A stretch of 35,420 bases of DNA from NCBI GenBank assembly GCA_030065275.1, contig JASJCV010000014.1:1-35420 (forward strand), read 5' to 3'. Source of the stretch: Desulfobacterales bacterium. Lineage in GTDB: Bacteria; Desulfobacterota; Desulfobacteria; Desulfobacterales; UBA5852. Of the stretch, positions 33,740 through 35,420 are shown in pieces; the first letter of the stretch is position 1; the number at the start of each line of letters is the position of its first letter. Below the pieces are notes generated by a model. That model was not told the origin of the DNA. It saw only the letters and a program-made list of their open reading frames with translations, and searched no databases. Position numbers and translations under genes: made by a program.

Positions 33740-34495
33740 ATGGCGCCAGCCGCTACCGAAATTCTTTATGGTGTGCACCCCCTGGAGGAAGCACTGCGCG
33801 CCGGGCGACGGCGCTTCGAAACCCTTTACATTCGCAAAGGGCGCTCGGAGCGCCGCCTGGCGGCCATCGCGGCCGAGGCCGCCGATCGTGGGGTCTGCGT
33901 CACCTACGCCGACGAGAGCGATTTGCGCAAGCTCGTGGGGCATGGCGGGCATCAGGGCCTTTGCGCCCGGGTGGATCCGCTGCCGGTCTGGTCGCAGAGC
34001 CGCCTCCTGGAAGCGGTGGCGTCGGCATCCCGGCCGCCGTTCTGGGTCCTGCTCGACAATATCCAGGATCCGCAGAACTTGGGCGCGATTGTACGCACCG
34101 CTTATTGTGCCGGGGTCGACGGCGTGGTGATTCCCCGCGACCGGGCGGCGCCGCCGCTGCCTTCGGTCTCCAAAGCATCGGCTGGCGCAATGGAGCACCT
34201 TCCGGTCGTCCGGGTGACCAACCTGGTCAACCTGATCCGTCAGCTCAAGAAAGCCGGCCTCTGGGTGGCGGGGCTCGATGCCCGGGCGGATCGCCAGGTT
34301 TTTACGACCCCGCTCGGCGGTCCGTTGGCTCTGGTGATCGGCAGCGAGGACCAGGGTCTGCGTCGCCTGGTAAAATCCCATTGCGACTGGCGTGTGGCCA
34401 TCCCCCAGGCCCGGGCCTTCGATTCGCTGAATGCCTCCGTGGCTGCGGCATTGGCGATCTACGAAGTTTTCCGTCAGCGTCTGCCCGAAAAATGA
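33740..34495 (+). CDS. rlmB: 23S rRNA (guanosine-2'-O-)-methyltransferase RlmB (SpoU family)
   Basis: SPOUT-fold methyltransferase that modifies a guanosine in the peptidyl-transferase region of 23S rRNA. The 251 residues show an N-terminal substrate-binding domain (ILYGVHPLEEALRAG; GGHQGLCARVDP) and the trefoil-knot motifs LLDNIQDPQNLGAIVRTAYCAGVDGVVIP, LALVIGSEDQGLRRLV and AFDSLNASVAAALAIYE. GGGGAG lies six bases before ATG 33740. Other SpoU members with the same domains (TrmH, TrmL-like) are possible, but the N-terminal domain favours RlmB. Confidence 0.93.
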   Translation: MAPAATEILYGVHPLEEALRAGRRRFETLYIRKGRSERRLAAIAAEAADRGVCVTYADESDLRKLVGHGGHQGLCARVDPLPVWSQSRLLEAVASASRPPFWVLLDNIQDPQNLGAIVRTAYCAGVDGVVIPRDRAAPPLPSVSKASAGAMEHLPVVRVTNLVNLIRQLKKAGLWVAGLDARADRQVFTTPLGGPLALVIGSEDQGLRRLVKSHCDWRVAIPQARAFDSLNASVAAALAIYEVFRQRLPEK

Positions 34496-34824
34496 AGGGT
34501 ACGACGATGCGCGGTAGGTGGCCAGGAAGGTCGTATCCCCGAGTATGGCTGTGTTGGGGCCGGAACGCACACCAGCCACAGCCGACCTGAGGACGCCATC
34601 GCGCATTGGACGGGAAAGCGGCGGAAGTGCGATTCGCTTTTGGCGATTAGCGCCGGCCCCGTCCCGATGCCGGGGTGCCACTGAACCATGGACGAATGCG
34701 CTGATCGCGCTTATCGACTTATGCGGGGTGGGCCGACGAATACGCCAATGATCATGTGCGCACGATCTTAGCAGCACCACGTGTCAATCGTCCGGTCGAC
34801 CGACGGGAGGAGGGATGTGGTCTG
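34496..34824. other. 329-base gap between rlmB and comF
   Basis: No gene, tRNA or clear promoter is seen. There is one 7-bp inverted repeat (GGCTGTG 34544-34550 with CACAGCC 34574-34580, 23-base loop) and a CCCCG/CGGGG pair around 34650-34675, but no T-run on either strand that would make a Rho-independent terminator. Short open frames here have no ribosome-binding site and no recognisable sequence. Confidence 0.5.
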
Positions 34825-35420
34825 ATGGCTGAATACCCGGGGATCACCGCCGCTGGTTCGCGCCGCTTCTTCCAGGTGCTGGCGGATTTTGTTTTCCCAA
34901 GCCGCTGTGCCGGCTGTGGATCGTTCTGGCATGCGCCGCCTCGGGGAAAGCCCGGGGCGGCGGTATCGAACGGCATATTCGATCCGATCCGGCGTTTTCT
35001 GTGCCCGGACTGCCTCGATGGCTGCCGCGAAGTGAAGCGTCCCATGTGCTCACGCTGCGGGTTGATGTTTTCCGATTCCAGCGGCGACGACCACCGCTGC
35101 AGTGATTGCCTGTCCCGGCCCGGGTCTTACGGCAAGGCCCGGGCCGTGGGCGTGTACGCCGGGGGGGTGATGGACCTGGTGCACCAGCTCAAGTATCAGG
35201 GACGCTTGGCCCTGGTCCCCGCCATGGGACACATGTTAGAGGGTGCCTATCGCCGCTACTGGTCCGAGTGTCCCGGGGACTGGGTGATCCCGATTCCATT
35301 GCATCGTCGTCGGCTGCGCCGGCGCGGGTTCAATCAGGCCGACCTGCTGCTGCGATCCTGGCTGAAGCGCGCGGATGCGGCCGGCTCTTCGAGTCCCGCA
35401 AGGGGGGCGCACATTCTGGA
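34825..35420 (+). CDS. comF: ComF-family double zinc ribbon / phosphoribosyltransferase-like protein (3' truncated)
   Basis: ComF proteins take part in natural transformation or DNA metabolism in competent bacteria and are widespread. The frame runs from ATG 34825 off the end of the window (198 codons seen). It starts MAEYPGITAAG, then DFVFPSRCAGCGSF, a second pair CPDC, CSRCGL and CSDC (zinc ribbons), then AVGVYAGGVMDLVHQLKYQGRLAL and VIPIPLHRRRLRRRGFNQADLL, all classic ComF. The PRPP-binding part lies beyond the window. GGGAGGAGGG at 34805-34814 is the ribosome-binding site; an ATG at 34815 stops after five codons. Confidence 0.93.
   Translation, partial: MAEYPGITAAGSRRFFQVLADFVFPSRCAGCGSFWHAPPRGKPGAAVSNGIFDPIRRFLCPDCLDGCREVKRPMCSRCGLMFSDSSGDDHRCSDCLSRPGSYGKARAVGVYAGGVMDLVHQLKYQGRLALVPAMGHMLEGAYRRYWSECPGDWVIPIPLHRRRLRRRGFNQADLLLRSWLKRADAAGSSSPARGAHIL

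Noticed and set aside
34544-34580. 7-bp inverted repeat downstream of rlmB as terminator
   Set aside because: Loop of 23 bases and no T-run on either strand.
34780-34800. TTGACA on the minus strand near 34793-34788
   Set aside because: No -10 at suitable spacing (TAAGAT only 11 bases away) and no minus-strand gene downstream.
1-35420. CRISPR arrays, insertion sequences, tRNA or rRNA genes, prophage or defence genes
   Set aside because: None seen on either strand; all major frames are housekeeping or envelope genes with uniform composition.

Overview
The window is a GC-rich chromosomal segment (roughly 60% G+C by eye) from a Gram-negative bacterium. It holds almost the whole outer-membrane assembly and lipid A/Kdo/inner-core LPS gene set. 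The mixture of a Bam/Lol/Lpt/Lpx block, a RemA (DUF370) protein between YicC and guanylate kinase, a DUF4416 protein and a PilC/PilS-type pair suggests a member of the former Deltaproteobacteria (Desulfobacterota, Desulfosarcina-like). That placement is inferred from gene content only; no rRNA or tRNA is present.

Layout. 1-2185: 3' part of pilC and a PilS-like sensor kinase without an adjacent pilR, with a possible coupled 29-codon leader ORF before the kinase. 2182-2355: a consensus-like promoter followed at once by a strong terminator hairpin and a second terminator-like hairpin. 2356-8508: lysS, one LolC/E permease, lolD and bamA, the last with an extra N-terminal domain. 8720-20906: a tight plus-strand run skp-lpxD-fabZ-lpxA-(Gfo/Idh oxidoreductase)-lpxB-msbA-lptF-lptG-lpxK-(NodU-type carbamoyltransferase), with many ATGA overlaps. 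20964-25230 on the minus strand: waaA, a heptosyltransferase-like GT9, a Kdo/WaaP-type kinase and a second GT9. 25491-29233 on the plus strand, divergent from waaA: kdsA, a transaldolase/FSA-like domain fused to KdsD-type CBS domains, an LpxL-type acyltransferase and an InaA-like kinase. 29304-30848 on the minus strand: a protein with two kinase domains in tandem. 31121-35420 on the plus strand: Trm112-like, DUF4416, YicC, RemA, Gmk, RlmB and a truncated ComF.

How it works together. LpxA, LpxD, LpxB and LpxK build lipid A (FabZ supplies 3-hydroxyacyl chain metabolism), KdsA makes Kdo-8-P, WaaA adds Kdo and LpxL acylates. GT9 enzymes extend the heptose core; several LPS kinases and a carbamoyltransferase probably decorate it. 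MsbA flips the product, LptF/LptG extract it, and BamA/Skp and Lol build the outer membrane that receives it. lpxC, an lpxH/lpxI hydrolase, kdsB, kdsC and a SIS-domain kdsD are not in the window.

The most unusual item is the aldolase-CBS fusion after kdsA. It keeps the CBS tail typical of arabinose-5-phosphate isomerase (KdsD), but the isomerase (SIS) domain is replaced by a fructose-6-phosphate-aldolase-like barrel with an intact Schiff-base lysine and an altered pocket. This could be a new supply or control point for Kdo or heptose precursors.
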